From NCBI GenBank assembly GCA_963756515.1, contig CAVWNV010000007.1:310001-374000 (forward strand): 64,000 nt of DNA, in the 5' to 3' direction. This stretch comes from Bog-756 sp963756515. GTDB taxonomy: Bacteria; Actinomycetota; Acidimicrobiia; Acidimicrobiales; RAAP-2. Each line of letters starts with the position of its first letter. Position 1 is the stretch's first letter. A program made the position numbers and the translations under genes. The notes below the pieces were generated by a model. It was not told where the DNA came from and searched no databases. It saw nothing but the letters and a program-made list of their open reading frames with translations. Shown here one piece after another: positions 42,596-51,492 of the stretch.

Positions 42596-43089
42596 ACCGC
42601 CGGCGGACGGTGGCCGTTGGTCCGTGGACACTCGTGTCCCGAAGGGTCGAGCGGCGACCCGCACAGCGGGCAGGGGGGTCGACCCGACTCGACCAGCCGT
42701 GTGGCCTGGATGGCAAAGCCCGCCGCCTGCTCCCTCGTGATGGACAGCCGGGCGATGGCGCCCGACTCGTCCTCCCCGACCAGCTCTTCGATGACCAGCA
42801 CGACCCGGTCCTCGGCCTCGTCGAAGGACACACCGATGGTTCCCACCGCCCAGGCCGGGTCGGCCGGCTGCTCCAGTTCGAGCTCGTCGGGCAGGTGGCC
42901 CGGCCTCGACCGGTCCCGCACGATCCGGGCCAGGTAGTCGGCCACCACCGCCACCTGCTGCTTCTCGATCTTGAGGGTCAGGAGCGTCGGTCCCTGTCGG
43001 CACTGGAGGAGGAACAGCCGATCACCCACCGGGCCCACGGTCCCCACCGTGATCCGATCGGGCGCCGACAGGTCGTAGCCCTCGCTCAC
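42592..43089 (-). CDS. DUF3090 family protein
   Basis: 165 residues. GTVGPVGDRLFLLQCRQG, then LTLKIEKQQVAVVADYLARI and VGTIGVSFDEAEDRVVLVIEEL are typical of DUF3090. A C-terminal zinc-ribbon half, RPPCPLCGSPLDPSGHEC, has three cysteines and a histidine. Function is unknown, but the gene is nearly always found with the phosphomutase-like and SCO1664 genes, and here it lies 40 bp after one and overlaps the other. Confidence 0.9.
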   Translation of the reverse strand: MSEGYDLSAPDRITVGTVGPVGDRLFLLQCRQGPTLLTLKIEKQQVAVVADYLARIVRDRSRPGHLPDELELEQPADPAWAVGTIGVSFDEAEDRVVLVIEELVGEDESGAIARLSITREQAAGFAIQATRLVESGRPPCPLCGSPLDPSGHECPRTNGHRPPAV

Positions 43090-43129
43090 GAGGCTCTGCC
43101 GGTGAGGTGGAGCGCGTCACGGGTGGCCC

Positions 43130-43792
43130 TCACGACAGGCCCAGCTGGTCGAGGGTGGCGGTGGAATTGACGGTGAGCACGTGGGGCCCTCCCTGGCTGT
43201 AGGCCAGCGCCGACACCGAACAGGGAGCCACCGTCAGCCGCTGGAACAGGTCGAGGGGGGTACCGGCCGCCGACGACACCGCGGCCTTGATGGGATCGGC
43301 GTGGGACACCGCCACGACGGTCTGACCCGGGTGGAGCCGCGTCAGCCGGGCCAGGGCCTCGGTCATCCGCGACTGCATCTCGACGAAGGACTCGCCGCCG
43401 GGGAACCGGAACCCGCTCGGCCATCTCTGGACGTGGGACCACTCGGGCTTTTTGGCCAGGACGCTGAGCTTGGCCCCCGTCCACGCCCCGAAGTCGCACT
43501 CGATGAGACCGCGTTCCACCCTGACCCGCAGTCCGAGCCGTCGGGCGATCGGCTTGGCCGTCTCGGCCGTCCGCTCCAGCGGCGAGGCGTACACCGCCAC
43601 CGGCCCCGCCTGCTTGTCGCCGACGAGGGAGGCGATCCGTCCGGCCACCGCTTCGGCCTGGGCCCGTCCCTCGTCGGAGAGGTGGAGGCCGGGGGCCCGG
43701 CCGGGTAGCACCTTGCCCGTCGTCGGCGTCGTCCCGTGGCGGACCAGAAGGACCACAGAGGGTCGGTGGGGGGTCGTCTGTCGGCTGGCCAC
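43130..43792 (-). CDS. MSMEG_4193-family histidine phosphatase / phosphomutase-like protein
   Basis: 220 residues of the histidine phosphatase superfamily. LLVRHGTTPTTGKVLPGRAPG is the N-terminal RHG region with the phosphorylated histidine, followed by AVYASPLERTAETAKPIA, ERGLIECDFGAWTGAKL, and AVSHADPIKAAVS, the second catalytic histidine. It is the first gene of the trio with DUF3090 and SCO1664. The substrate is unknown. Confidence 0.9.
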   Translation of the reverse strand: MASRQTTPHRPSVVLLVRHGTTPTTGKVLPGRAPGLHLSDEGRAQAEAVAGRIASLVGDKQAGPVAVYASPLERTAETAKPIARRLGLRVRVERGLIECDFGAWTGAKLSVLAKKPEWSHVQRWPSGFRFPGGESFVEMQSRMTEALARLTRLHPGQTVVAVSHADPIKAAVSSAAGTPLDLFQRLTVAPCSVSALAYSQGGPHVLTVNSTATLDQLGLS

Positions 43793-43904
43793 GCCCGTTC
43801 ACCGTACTCTGTCCCCCAACCCGCCCAACCGGCCGGTGGCCCTGGGCCGACCGCCACCGGAGCCGGACCACCACCGGAGCCCGAGGAGCCGGATCCGACG
43901 GTGA

Positions 43905-46265
43905 TCAGTCGGGCGTGTGCTGCGCGGCGCCCACCAACGGCCGTTCCGGCTCGACCGCCGCGTCGGCGGGATCCGTGCCCCGGGGCCGGGGCCCCTGGTC
44001 GGGGAGGACGGGATCGTGGCTGTGGTCCTCGAAGGCCAGTTTCGAGGGCCACCAGTTCCAGCGGCCCAGCAGGACCACGACGGAGGGGACCAGCAGGGTC
44101 CGGACGAAGAAGGTGTCGAGGAGGATGCCGGCCGCCAGTCCGAGGCCGATCTCTTGCACCTGGGTGTCGCCGGTGGCGGTGAGCACGCCGAAGGTGCCGG
44201 CCAGGATCAGCCCGGCCGATGTCACCGTGGTGCCGGTGGCCTCGACGGCACGCCGGACCGCCACCCGAATGGGGGCATGGTGGGCCTCCTCGCGGATTCG
44301 GGTCATGACCAGGATGTTGTAGTCCTGACCCAACGCCATGATGAAGATGAACATGAAGAAGGGAAGGACGAAGTTGATCCCGTCCTGTCCCCCGATGAGC
44401 GTGAACACCAGGACGGCCAGGCCCAGCGAGGCCAGATACGAGAGCCCTACGCTAATCACCAGGTAGATCGGCGCCACCAGGCTGCGGAGCACGATGGCCA
44501 ACAGCAGCGCCAACACGATCATCACGATGGGGATGATGCTGACGAGGTCGCCACCGGAGATGCTGCCGACGTCGGCCGCCTGGGCCGCGTACCCGTTGAC
44601 CCCGTTGGCACCGGCCCCGATCGAACGGGCCACGCCGGCGACGGACCCACGGACAGCCGGGATGGCGTCGTCGGCCGCGGTGGATGTGGCCGGTCCGGCC
44701 CGCAGGCCCACCTCGTAGAGGATGGTGCGGCCGTCGGCGCTGATGAATTGGGCCGATCCCTGGTAGGCGCGGTAGGCGGCCGGACTCACGTCGATGCCGG
44801 CCGGGGGGGACACCGGTAGCTCGGCCGCCGGTCCGAGGCCGTCGAGCCGGGCGTGCGCCTGGGCCAGCGCGGCCGCGGTCACCGTGGTCCCGTTCGGATC
44901 GAGGGCCCCGGTCACGTCAGACATCAGACCGGACCGGATCAGGCCCTTGTACGCCTGGTTCAGGACCTGCGGCTCGTCCCACACCGACGTGGGCAACCGG
45001 AAGAGCACCGTGGTCGGGTTGTCCTGGTCGGACGGGAAGTCGGCGGCCAGTACCGCCTGGCCCCTCCCCGAGTCGGAGGCGGCCGGGGCCGGCTGGTCAC
45101 CGAACCCGGTCGGGGCGTAGGCCAGCATGGAGAGGGCCAGGCCGCCGAAGATGATCAGGCCGACCATCAGGGTCAGCACCGGCCGGCTCACCACCTTGCC
45201 GGCGATGCGTCCCCAGGCCCCACCCTTGTGCTCGCCCACCCGGGGGATGCGGGGCCAGAACACGGCCCCGCCCAGCACGGCCAGCAAGGCCGGCAACAGG
45301 GTCAGATTGGCCAGCAACGCCACGGCGATACCGATGGCCAGGGCGGGTCCGAGGCCTTGGTAGAGACCGAAGGTGGCGATCACCACGGTGGACAGCGCGC
45401 CGATGACGGTGAGACCCGAGAACGTGATCGACTCGCCCACCTTGCACAGCGAGAAGGAGACCGCTTCGTCACCGCTGCGCCCTCGCCGCAGCTCCTCGCG
45501 CACGCGGAAGATGAGGAAGAGGCCGTAGTCGGTGCCGGCACCCAGGAGCACCACGGTCAGGAGGATGGGGGTCAGGTCGGAGACCTGCACCCCGAGGTGG
45601 GCGGATTCGGCGATGATCGGGCCGGAGGCGATGAGCGCGATCGCAGAGGGGAGGAGCGCGACCAGGGGGGCGAGCAGGGCCCGGAAGGTGAAAAAGAGCA
45701 GGGCCACGATGAACAGGACGGAGAGGAGCTCGATGAGGGTCTGGGTGCTTCCGCTCGAGTTCTGCTCGTCGACCGACTCGGCCAGTCCGCCAGTGAGGTG
45801 CATGGCCAGGTCAGGCGGTGCGCCGGACGTGGCGAACGTCGATCGGAGCCCGGATACCACCGGGGCGGCCTCCTTGTTCTTCGACGAGGTGGGGAGGGCC
45901 AGCTCGACGAGGGCCATCTGGGCCCGTCCGTTGGTCGACGTGCCCTGATCGACCACCGCGGTCACGTTCGGGATGGCGCGCATGGCCTGCTCGGCGCGTG
46001 CGATGGCGGCGTGGTCGGCCGACGTCAGCGGGCCCCGGGCCGAGGCCACGTAGGTCACCTCGGAGCGGGTGGAGGACGAGAACGGTGAGGCCAGCTCGCC
46101 CGCCTTCACACTGGCGGCGCTCGACGGCAGGAACTGGGAGTTACTGCTCTTCTCCACGGTGGACAGTCCCGGGAGGCACATGACCAGCACCACGGTGGCC
46201 GCGATCCACGAGGCGATGATCAACCAGCGGAACCGTACGGTGAATCGTCCTAGTGCGGCGAACAA
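43905..46265 (-). CDS. MMPL / RND-type membrane transporter
   Basis: 786 residues from TTG 46265, which has GGGAGGA 10 bases upstream and gives the normal start LFAALGRFTVRFRWLI; GTG 46313 adds an unusual extension. The protein has two halves, each with an external loop and a group of membrane helices. TDYGLFLIFRVREELRRGRS and QDYNILVMTRIREEAHH are the two conserved GTDYGLF/GQDYNIL motifs of MMPL proteins that form the proton relay. It likely exports a lipid or other hydrophobic compound; the cargo is unknown. It ends 112 bp after the trio starts, on the same strand. Confidence 0.93.
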   Translation of the reverse strand: MFAALGRFTVRFRWLIIASWIAATVVLVMCLPGLSTVEKSSNSQFLPSSAASVKAGELASPFSSSTRSEVTYVASARGPLTSADHAAIARAEQAMRAIPNVTAVVDQGTSTNGRAQMALVELALPTSSKNKEAAPVVSGLRSTFATSGAPPDLAMHLTGGLAESVDEQNSSGSTQTLIELLSVLFIVALLFFTFRALLAPLVALLPSAIALIASGPIIAESAHLGVQVSDLTPILLTVVLLGAGTDYGLFLIFRVREELRRGRSGDEAVSFSLCKVGESITFSGLTVIGALSTVVIATFGLYQGLGPALAIGIAVALLANLTLLPALLAVLGGAVFWPRIPRVGEHKGGAWGRIAGKVVSRPVLTLMVGLIIFGGLALSMLAYAPTGFGDQPAPAASDSGRGQAVLAADFPSDQDNPTTVLFRLPTSVWDEPQVLNQAYKGLIRSGLMSDVTGALDPNGTTVTAAALAQAHARLDGLGPAAELPVSPPAGIDVSPAAYRAYQGSAQFISADGRTILYEVGLRAGPATSTAADDAIPAVRGSVAGVARSIGAGANGVNGYAAQAADVGSISGGDLVSIIPIVMIVLALLLAIVLRSLVAPIYLVISVGLSYLASLGLAVLVFTLIGGQDGINFVLPFFMFIFIMALGQDYNILVMTRIREEAHHAPIRVAVRRAVEATGTTVTSAGLILAGTFGVLTATGDTQVQEIGLGLAAGILLDTFFVRTLLVPSVVVLLGRWNWWPSKLAFEDHSHDPVLPDQGPRPRGTDPADAAVEPERPLVGAAQHTPD

Positions 46266-46461
46266 GCCGTGATCCTCCCTGGTCCGTCGGCTGCACCCCA
46301 CAGTCCGGATCACCGACGGCGGTCGGGGATTCTTGCCCTGCCAGGCTTTCGCCAGGGCCTCCGGTCATCGGTACGTGCCAGGCCCTCGTGAGCACACTAG
46401 GCCGACGATCGGGGCCATTTCAGGGCCAACCGATCCTCACGGGGGGATTATTACGAGATTC

Positions 46462-47586
46462 TCATGTGGCTTGGGGCAGCCGGCGGGGCATGGGGACAGC
46501 GGTCTCCGGCCAGCGTCTCCGGCTGACCCGGGCCAACCGGTGGAGCAGGGCGATGGCCCCGGGGTCGTCATCGCCGGGCCTGGTCTCGATGGCGCCGTCG
46601 GCCAGCATCCCGTCGAGGAGCTCCCGACCCTGATCGGTCCGCACCATGGTGAGGGTCCAGTCGTTGAAGGCGCCGATGCCACCGGTCGAGATGTCGGCGT
46701 GTTCGGCGGCGAAGTCGGGACAGGAGGTGCAGCCCTCGCGGGTCCAGGCGTGCGCCTCCTTCAGGGGGATCTCGTGGTAGCCCCCGTCCCGGGTCCACAC
46801 CTGGAACACGCCCTTGATGTTCATCTTGGCGATGTCCCCCCGGGCGATCCCGTACTTGGCCTCGAACAGCTCGGGGAAGATGGCGTCGTCGAAGGTCTTC
46901 GAGCACATGAGGCCGATGGTCAGCGACAGCCGTCGGGCGATCTTGCCGGCCTTACGGGCCTTCATGACCGGGGCCGCCGATGCCTGGCACCCCATGCCCA
47001 CCAGGGCGATGCGCTCGGCGCCGGCCTCGATGGCCTGCGGATAGGCCAGGGGGTTGGCCGAGTAGGTGTACCGGGAGCCCGCCGCGGCCAGCACCTCGGC
47101 CCGGTTGGTGGCGACACCGGGGATGGCCTTCCATGTGGAGCCGTCGCCTTCGAGCACCGACACCAGCGCGGCGTCGATGACGTCGTGCTCCAGCGCCCAC
47201 ACCAACAGGGCGGAGACCAGGCCGCCGTCCTGGCCCAGCTCGAGGACCTCGGGATCGGTGGCCCGGACCAGCAGGATGTCCGAGGACACCCCGGCCACCT
47301 CCTCGGTGGTGCGCTCGCGGGCGAACAGGTGGTTGTCGATCTCGGGCTCCCACAGTCGGAACCGGGGGCAGGCCCTCGTGCACATGGTGCAGCCCTTGAC
47401 CCCGTGCGTGCAGCTCTCCGGGCCGCCGTCGGCGTCGATGTGGAAGGGCTTGTAGCGCCCGCCGGTGTCGTCGTAGGACAGGACGTCGTAGGGGCAGGCC
47501 ACGATGCAGCCGGCACACCCGGTGCAGAGCCCGGATGTCACGACTTCAGTGAAGAGCTCGGCCCAGTGCGGCTTTTCGGGGGGCAT
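46462..47586 (-). CDS. FrhB-family Fe-S flavoprotein (F420 hydrogenase/dehydrogenase beta subunit family)
   Basis: 374 residues. Two ferredoxin-like cysteine clusters open the protein: LCTGCAGCIVACPYDVLSYD and CTHGVKGCTMCTRACPRFR. GQDGGLVSALLVWALEHDVID is the FrhB flavin region, and GMGCQASAAPVMKARK with GLMCSKTF and CTSCPDFAAEHADIS carry further conserved cysteines. The family includes F420-dependent hydrogenase and dehydrogenase subunits and ferredoxin:plastoquinone-like reductases; no other F420 genes are present here, so the electron donor is not known. It is divergent from the glycosylase gene. Confidence 0.85.
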   Translation of the reverse strand: MPPEKPHWAELFTEVVTSGLCTGCAGCIVACPYDVLSYDDTGGRYKPFHIDADGGPESCTHGVKGCTMCTRACPRFRLWEPEIDNHLFARERTTEEVAGVSSDILLVRATDPEVLELGQDGGLVSALLVWALEHDVIDAALVSVLEGDGSTWKAIPGVATNRAEVLAAAGSRYTYSANPLAYPQAIEAGAERIALVGMGCQASAAPVMKARKAGKIARRLSLTIGLMCSKTFDDAIFPELFEAKYGIARGDIAKMNIKGVFQVWTRDGGYHEIPLKEAHAWTREGCTSCPDFAAEHADISTGGIGAFNDWTLTMVRTDQGRELLDGMLADGAIETRPGDDDPGAIALLHRLARVSRRRWPETAVPMPRRLPQAT

Positions 47587-47647
47587 GGCCCAACCCTAGC
47601 GAGGCCCACCCGTTGGGTGGCGCGGTCCGGGTGGCTACCCTCGGGCT

Positions 47648-48430
47648 GTGCCCGAACTGCTCGAGGTCGAGACCTACCGACAACTGGCCGAGTCGGCCCT
47701 GGGCCGCACCGTCGCCACCGTGGCCAGCCCGGACACCTGGTTCCTGAAGGACGGGGTCTCCGGTCCGACCCTCAGCGGGGCCCTGGTCGGTGGGCGGTTC
47801 GTGACGGCTCGACGGATCGGGAAGCTCCTCTTGTTGGATGTGGACTCCGGCCCGACGATCGGGATCCGGTTCGGGATGACCGGCAGCCTGGCCGTCGACG
47901 ACCGGGCCGGCGTGGACCAGATGTACTACGCCCCGCGTCGTCGCGACCCGGCGTGGGACCGGTGGTCGGTCCGCTTCGAGGACGGGGGCACCCTCGTGGT
48001 CCACGACCCGAGGCGCCTCGGCGGCGTCTCCCTCGACCCCGATGTCTCGGGCCTCGGCCCCGACGCCGCCACCATCGGCCCGAAGCAGCTGACCGCGGCA
48101 TTGGCCGGCTCACAGGTCGCCGTCAAGGCCCGACTCCTCGACCAGTCGCAGGTGGCCGGCGTCGGCAACCTCATCGCCGACGAGGTGCTCTGGCGGGCGT
48201 CACTCTCTCCACTCCGGCCGTCGGGGTCGCTGACCCCGAACGAGGTCCGGCGACTGCACCGGCACCTGGGTCGCACCATCGAGGTGCTGACCCGGCGGGG
48301 AGGTTCCCACACCGGGGACCTGATGGACGAGCGCCACCCCGGGGGTCGTTGTCCCCGCGACGGAACCGAGCTGATCAGGTCCACCGTGGGTGGGCGCACC
48401 TCGTGGTGGTGCCCGGGGCACCAGGTCTGA
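47648..48430 (+). CDS. Fpg/Nei-type DNA glycosylase with altered zinc finger
   Basis: 260 residues, GTG start. MPELLEVETYRQLAESALG is the catalytic N-terminus; P2 and E3 are retained, but the usual MPELPEVE has Leu at position 5. LLLDVDSGPTIGIRFGMTG, LVVHDPRRLGGVSL and QSQVAGVGNLIADEVLWRA (H2TH region) follow. The C-terminal finger reads GGRCPRDGTELIRSTVGG then SWWCPGHQ: CxxD and CxxH instead of CxxC/CxxC. The enzyme should excise oxidised bases, but zinc binding could be changed or lost. Confidence 0.85.
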   Translation: MPELLEVETYRQLAESALGRTVATVASPDTWFLKDGVSGPTLSGALVGGRFVTARRIGKLLLLDVDSGPTIGIRFGMTGSLAVDDRAGVDQMYYAPRRRDPAWDRWSVRFEDGGTLVVHDPRRLGGVSLDPDVSGLGPDAATIGPKQLTAALAGSQVAVKARLLDQSQVAGVGNLIADEVLWRASLSPLRPSGSLTPNEVRRLHRHLGRTIEVLTRRGGSHTGDLMDERHPGGRCPRDGTELIRSTVGGRTSWWCPGHQV

Positions 48431-48441
48431 GGCCCTCCCGA

Positions 48442-48906
48442 TCAGCCTTCGATCTCGGCCAGCACCTTGGCCGCGTGGCCGTCGGCCTTCACGTGGTACC
48501 AGGGCCGGGCGATGGTGCCATCGGCGGCGATGAGGAAGGTGGAGCGGATCACCCCGATCGACTTCTTGCCGTAGAGGGTCTTCTCCCCCCACGACCCGTA
48601 CGCCTCACCGACAGCGTGGTCGGCGTCGGTGAGGAGGGGGAAGGTGAGGCCGTACTTGGCCCGGAACTTCTGGTGCTTCTCGGCCGTGTCGCCCGACACC
48701 CCGAGGACGGCCACCTTGGCCCGGGCGAAGGCCTGGAGGTTGTCGTTGAACTGGCAGGCCTCCTTGGTGCAGCCCGGTGTGTCGTCCCTCGGGTAGAAGT
48801 ACAGGACGAGTTGGCGCCCGGCGAAGTCCTTGAGGGAGACCTTCTTGCCGTCCTGGTCGGGCAGGGTGAAGGCGGGCGCCCTGTCGCCGGCAGCGAGTTT
48901 TCCCAT
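48442..48906 (-). CDS. bcp: Peroxiredoxin Q/Bcp
   Basis: 154 residues from ATG 48906, with an AAAGGAAG ribosome site. DRAPAFTLPDQDGKKVSLKD is followed by LVLYFYPRDDTPGCTKEACQF with the peroxidatic cysteine (PGC) and a second cysteine five residues on (C-x4-C), the atypical 2-Cys Bcp arrangement. It reduces hydroperoxides using thioredoxin. An upstream in-frame region to 49335 lacks homology. It converges on the glycosylase gene with 11 bp between stops. Confidence 0.93.
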   Translation of the reverse strand: MGKLAAGDRAPAFTLPDQDGKKVSLKDFAGRQLVLYFYPRDDTPGCTKEACQFNDNLQAFARAKVAVLGVSGDTAEKHQKFRAKYGLTFPLLTDADHAVGEAYGSWGEKTLYGKKSIGVIRSTFLIAADGTIARPWYHVKADGHAAKVLAEIEG

Positions 48907-49364
48907 GGTCGGCTTCCTTTCGTGGGGATGAACCGGGCCGGAACGGTCCGGTTCTGGACACAGGGTAGGTGCTGGGGCGAGGTGGTCGAGGCAGCCGGTC
49001 ACGGCGGCGGGAGGGCCCGGGCCGGGAGCATGAAGTACCTGTTCAGCGCACTCAACGCCGACCTGACGGGCGCCACCGACATTCCGGCCGGGACGCGTGG
49101 CGTGGCTCCCCCCGGGGAGACGTCGACCGGGTCGGATCCCGGCCCACTCCCTCGCTGACCTGGTGTAACGGGCAAAACCGGGTAGAGTGGGATGCGTGGA
49201 CGGCACCGTGCCTTCCACCGGGGTCTTCCTCATCCTGTTCTCCGGCCTGCCGACGCAGACCGGACGATGGCCCGAGGCGGGCCCGCAGGCAGACGTGAGT
49301 CGCACGCCTGTCGACGGTCGGCCTCCGGCCGTCAACGAACAGACGAGAGAGAGCTTCCATCCCC
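48907..49364. other. 458-bp divergent region, bcp to DEAD-box helicase
   Basis: This region lacks a conserved gene. It contains a small candidate ORF at 49030-49158, promoter-like TAGAGT at 49183-49188, and an apparent helicase leader of about 170 bases from there to the start codon. Long leaders are common for RNA helicases controlled by cold or RNA structure. No riboswitch motif is recognisable. Confidence 0.4.
49030..49158 (+). CDS. Candidate small protein (42 aa)
   Basis: ATG 49030 has GGGAG 5 bases upstream. The reading frame MKYLFSALNADLTGATDIPA... has high third-position GC (about 85 percent), like its neighbours, and stops at 49158. There is no recognisable family. It could be a real small protein or chance. 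Confidence 0.3.
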   Translation: MKYLFSALNADLTGATDIPAGTRGVAPPGETSTGSDPGPLPR

Positions 49365-50603
49365 ATGACCACCATCGCCGATCCGTCGGATCGCGTCCTC
49401 GATTCCTCCGATCTGCTGTCGGTCGACGCCGACAGTCCGCCGACCTTCGCCTCCCTCGGCGTCGAGCCCTCCCTGGTGAAAGCCCTGGCCGCCCAAGGGA
49501 TCACCACCACCTTCGCCATCCAGGCCATGACCGTGGCCGACGCGTTGGCGGGTCGGGACGTGTGCGGCAAGGCCAAGACCGGTTCCGGCAAGACGCTGGC
49601 CTTCGGGATCCCGCTCCTCCAGCGCACCATGGCGGCCCGGTCGACCGAGCCCGGGCGGCCCCGGGCCCTGGTCCTCGTCCCCACCCGCGAGCTGGCCGTG
49701 CAGGTGAGCGAGGTGCTCGAACCACTGGCCAAGGAGGCCGGGCTCCGGATCGCCGCCGTCTACGGCGGCGCCGACATCGAGCGCCAGGTGAAGAAGCTGC
49801 GGCGGGGCGTCGACGTGATCATCGCAACGCCGGGCCGGCTGATCGACCTCGGTGACCGGGGCGAGCTCTCGGTGGCCGACATCGAGACCCTCGTGCTGGA
49901 CGAGGCCGACCGCATGGCCGACATGGGCTTCATGCCCCAGGTCGAGTGGGTGCTCCGTCGCCTCGAGCGGGAACACCAGACCCTGTTGTTCTCCGCCACC
50001 CTGGACGGTGCGGTGGACCGGCTGGTCAGCCGGTATCTCACCGATCCGGTCCTGCACGAGGTGGCCTCCCCGAACACGACCGTCGACGCCATGGAGCACC
50101 GCTTCCTCGAGGTGCACCAGATGGACCGGGTCAAGGTGTGTGCCGCCATCTGCCGGAACTCGGAGAAGACGCTGGTCTTCGTGCGCACCAAGCGCGGGGC
50201 CGACCGGTTGGTCGAGCAGCTCCGCAAGGAAGGGGTGAAGGCGGACGCCATCCACGGAGACCTCCGCCAGTCCAACCGGGAGCGGACCCTGAAGGACTTC
50301 AGCGAGGGGAAGCTTCCCGCCCTGGTGGCCACCGACGTCGCGGCCCGGGGCCTGGACATCGACATGGTGGACGTGGTCGTCCACTTCGATCCGCCCGAGG
50401 ACCACAAGGCGTACCTCCACCGGTCGGGCCGGACGGCCCGGGCCGGCGAGGCCGGTCTGGTGGTGACCCTGGTCCAGTGGAACCAGGTACTCGAGATCGA
50501 GCGCATCCAGACCCGTATCGGGCTGCGTTCACCGATCGTGGAGATCTTCTCCAACGACCCGCGCCTGGCCGACCTGGCCGGGTGGAACCCCGCCGAGGAC
50601 TGA
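49365..50603 (+). CDS. DEAD-box RNA helicase
   Basis: 412 residues. All helicase motifs are present in order: Q motif region PPTFASLGVEPSLVKAL, Walker A AKTGSGKT (motif I), VPTRELAVQ (Ia), TPGRLIDLG (Ib), LDEADRMADMGF (motif II), LLFSATLD (motif III), VFVRTKRGADRLVE (IV), VATDVAARGLDIDMVDVVVHFD (V), HRSGRTARAG (VI). It unwinds RNA in ribosome assembly or mRNA turnover; the short C-terminus resembles RhlE-like proteins. A perfect 11-bp hairpin follows its stop. Confidence 0.95.
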   Translation: MTTIADPSDRVLDSSDLLSVDADSPPTFASLGVEPSLVKALAAQGITTTFAIQAMTVADALAGRDVCGKAKTGSGKTLAFGIPLLQRTMAARSTEPGRPRALVLVPTRELAVQVSEVLEPLAKEAGLRIAAVYGGADIERQVKKLRRGVDVIIATPGRLIDLGDRGELSVADIETLVLDEADRMADMGFMPQVEWVLRRLEREHQTLLFSATLDGAVDRLVSRYLTDPVLHEVASPNTTVDAMEHRFLEVHQMDRVKVCAAICRNSEKTLVFVRTKRGADRLVEQLRKEGVKADAIHGDLRQSNRERTLKDFSEGKLPALVATDVAARGLDIDMVDVVVHFDPPEDHKAYLHRSGRTARAGEAGLVVTLVQWNQVLEIERIQTRIGLRSPIVEIFSNDPRLADLAGWNPAED

Positions 50604-50611
50604 GCACCGCG

Positions 50612-50637
50612 CCGACCCGGGCACCCGCCCGGGTCGG
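50612..50637 (+). terminator. Perfect 11-bp hairpin terminator after the DEAD-box gene
   Basis: CCGACCCGGGC (50612-50622) and GCCCGGGTCGG (50627-50637) are perfect complements with an ACCC loop, 8 bp after the helicase stop at 50603. No T-tract follows. Confidence 0.7.
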
Positions 50638-50739
50638 ACCCCTGGTCCCAGCTCTCCCGCCCGCACACGCCAGGATCGTGCGAGTCGCCGCCGACGGCGC
50701 GGGTCGGGCTCGGACCGCATCCCGATCCAGGAGGTCGTC

Positions 50740-51492
50740 GTGCCAGAGAACCATTTCGTGCCACTCATGACGGTGGGGGCCGGCGCCGAGGGAGTCGAGC
50801 GGATACTGGTGGTCACCGCCCACCCCGACGACGTCGACTTCGGCGTGGCCGGCTCGGTGGCGGTGTGGACCCACGCCGGGGTGGAGGTGGCCTACTGCAT
50901 CGCCACGGACGGCGATGCCGGGGGTTCCGACCGTTCGGTCCCCCGGGCCGACATGGCCGTCATCCGCCGGCAGGAACAGGTCGAGGCGGCCCGGACGGTG
51001 GGCGTCGACAACGTCACCTTCCTCGGCTTCTCCGACGGTCGGCTCACGCCCGACCTCGACTTGCGCCGGGCCATCTCCCGGACCATCCGAACGTTCCGGC
51101 CCGACCGGGTGGTGGCCCAGTCGCCCGAGCGGAACTGGGCCCGGATCTACGCCAGCCATCCGGACCACCTCGCCGCCGGGGAGGCGGCGGCCTGCGCCGT
51201 CTATCCGGACGCCCGCAACCCGTTCGCCTTTCCCGAGCTCCTCGACGAGGGGCTGGAGCCCCACACCGTGCCCGAACTCTGGATCATGGCCACCGACCGG
51301 GCCGACCGGGCCGTGGACACCACCGAGTTCTTCGAGCTGAAACTGGCCGCGCTCCGTTCCCACCGGAGCCAGGTCGGTGACGGCGACCACCTCGAGGAGC
51401 TCCTCCGGGGATGGATGTCCGGCACCGCTCTGGCCGCCGGCCTGCCCGACGGCCGGTTGGCCGAGGCGTTCCACGTGGTGGCGACGGGGTGA
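50740..51492 (+). CDS. PIG-L family deacetylase
   Basis: 250 residues, GTG start. VVTAHPDDVDFG is the AHPDD metal motif and YASHPDHLAAGEAA holds the third metal-binding histidine. Known members deacetylate GlcNAc-type substrates in mycothiol (MshB) or bacillithiol (BshB) synthesis and related pathways. TATDGDAGGSDRS-like segment (ATDGDAGGSDRSV) resembles LmbE proteins more than MshB. The substrate is unknown. Its stop overlaps the start of the amidotransferase gene (GTGA). Confidence 0.9.
   Translation: MPENHFVPLMTVGAGAEGVERILVVTAHPDDVDFGVAGSVAVWTHAGVEVAYCIATDGDAGGSDRSVPRADMAVIRRQEQVEAARTVGVDNVTFLGFSDGRLTPDLDLRRAISRTIRTFRPDRVVAQSPERNWARIYASHPDHLAAGEAAACAVYPDARNPFAFPELLDEGLEPHTVPELWIMATDRADRAVDTTEFFELKLAALRSHRSQVGDGDHLEELLRGWMSGTALAAGLPDGRLAEAFHVVATG

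Noticed and set aside
46333..49158. 941-codon plus-strand frame across FrhB, Fpg and Bcp
   Set aside because: It covers three genes on both strands with no homology of its own; a high-GC artefact.
49159..49364. Riboswitch in the helicase leader
   Set aside because: No conserved aptamer pattern was recognisable by eye; only a long leader is supported.
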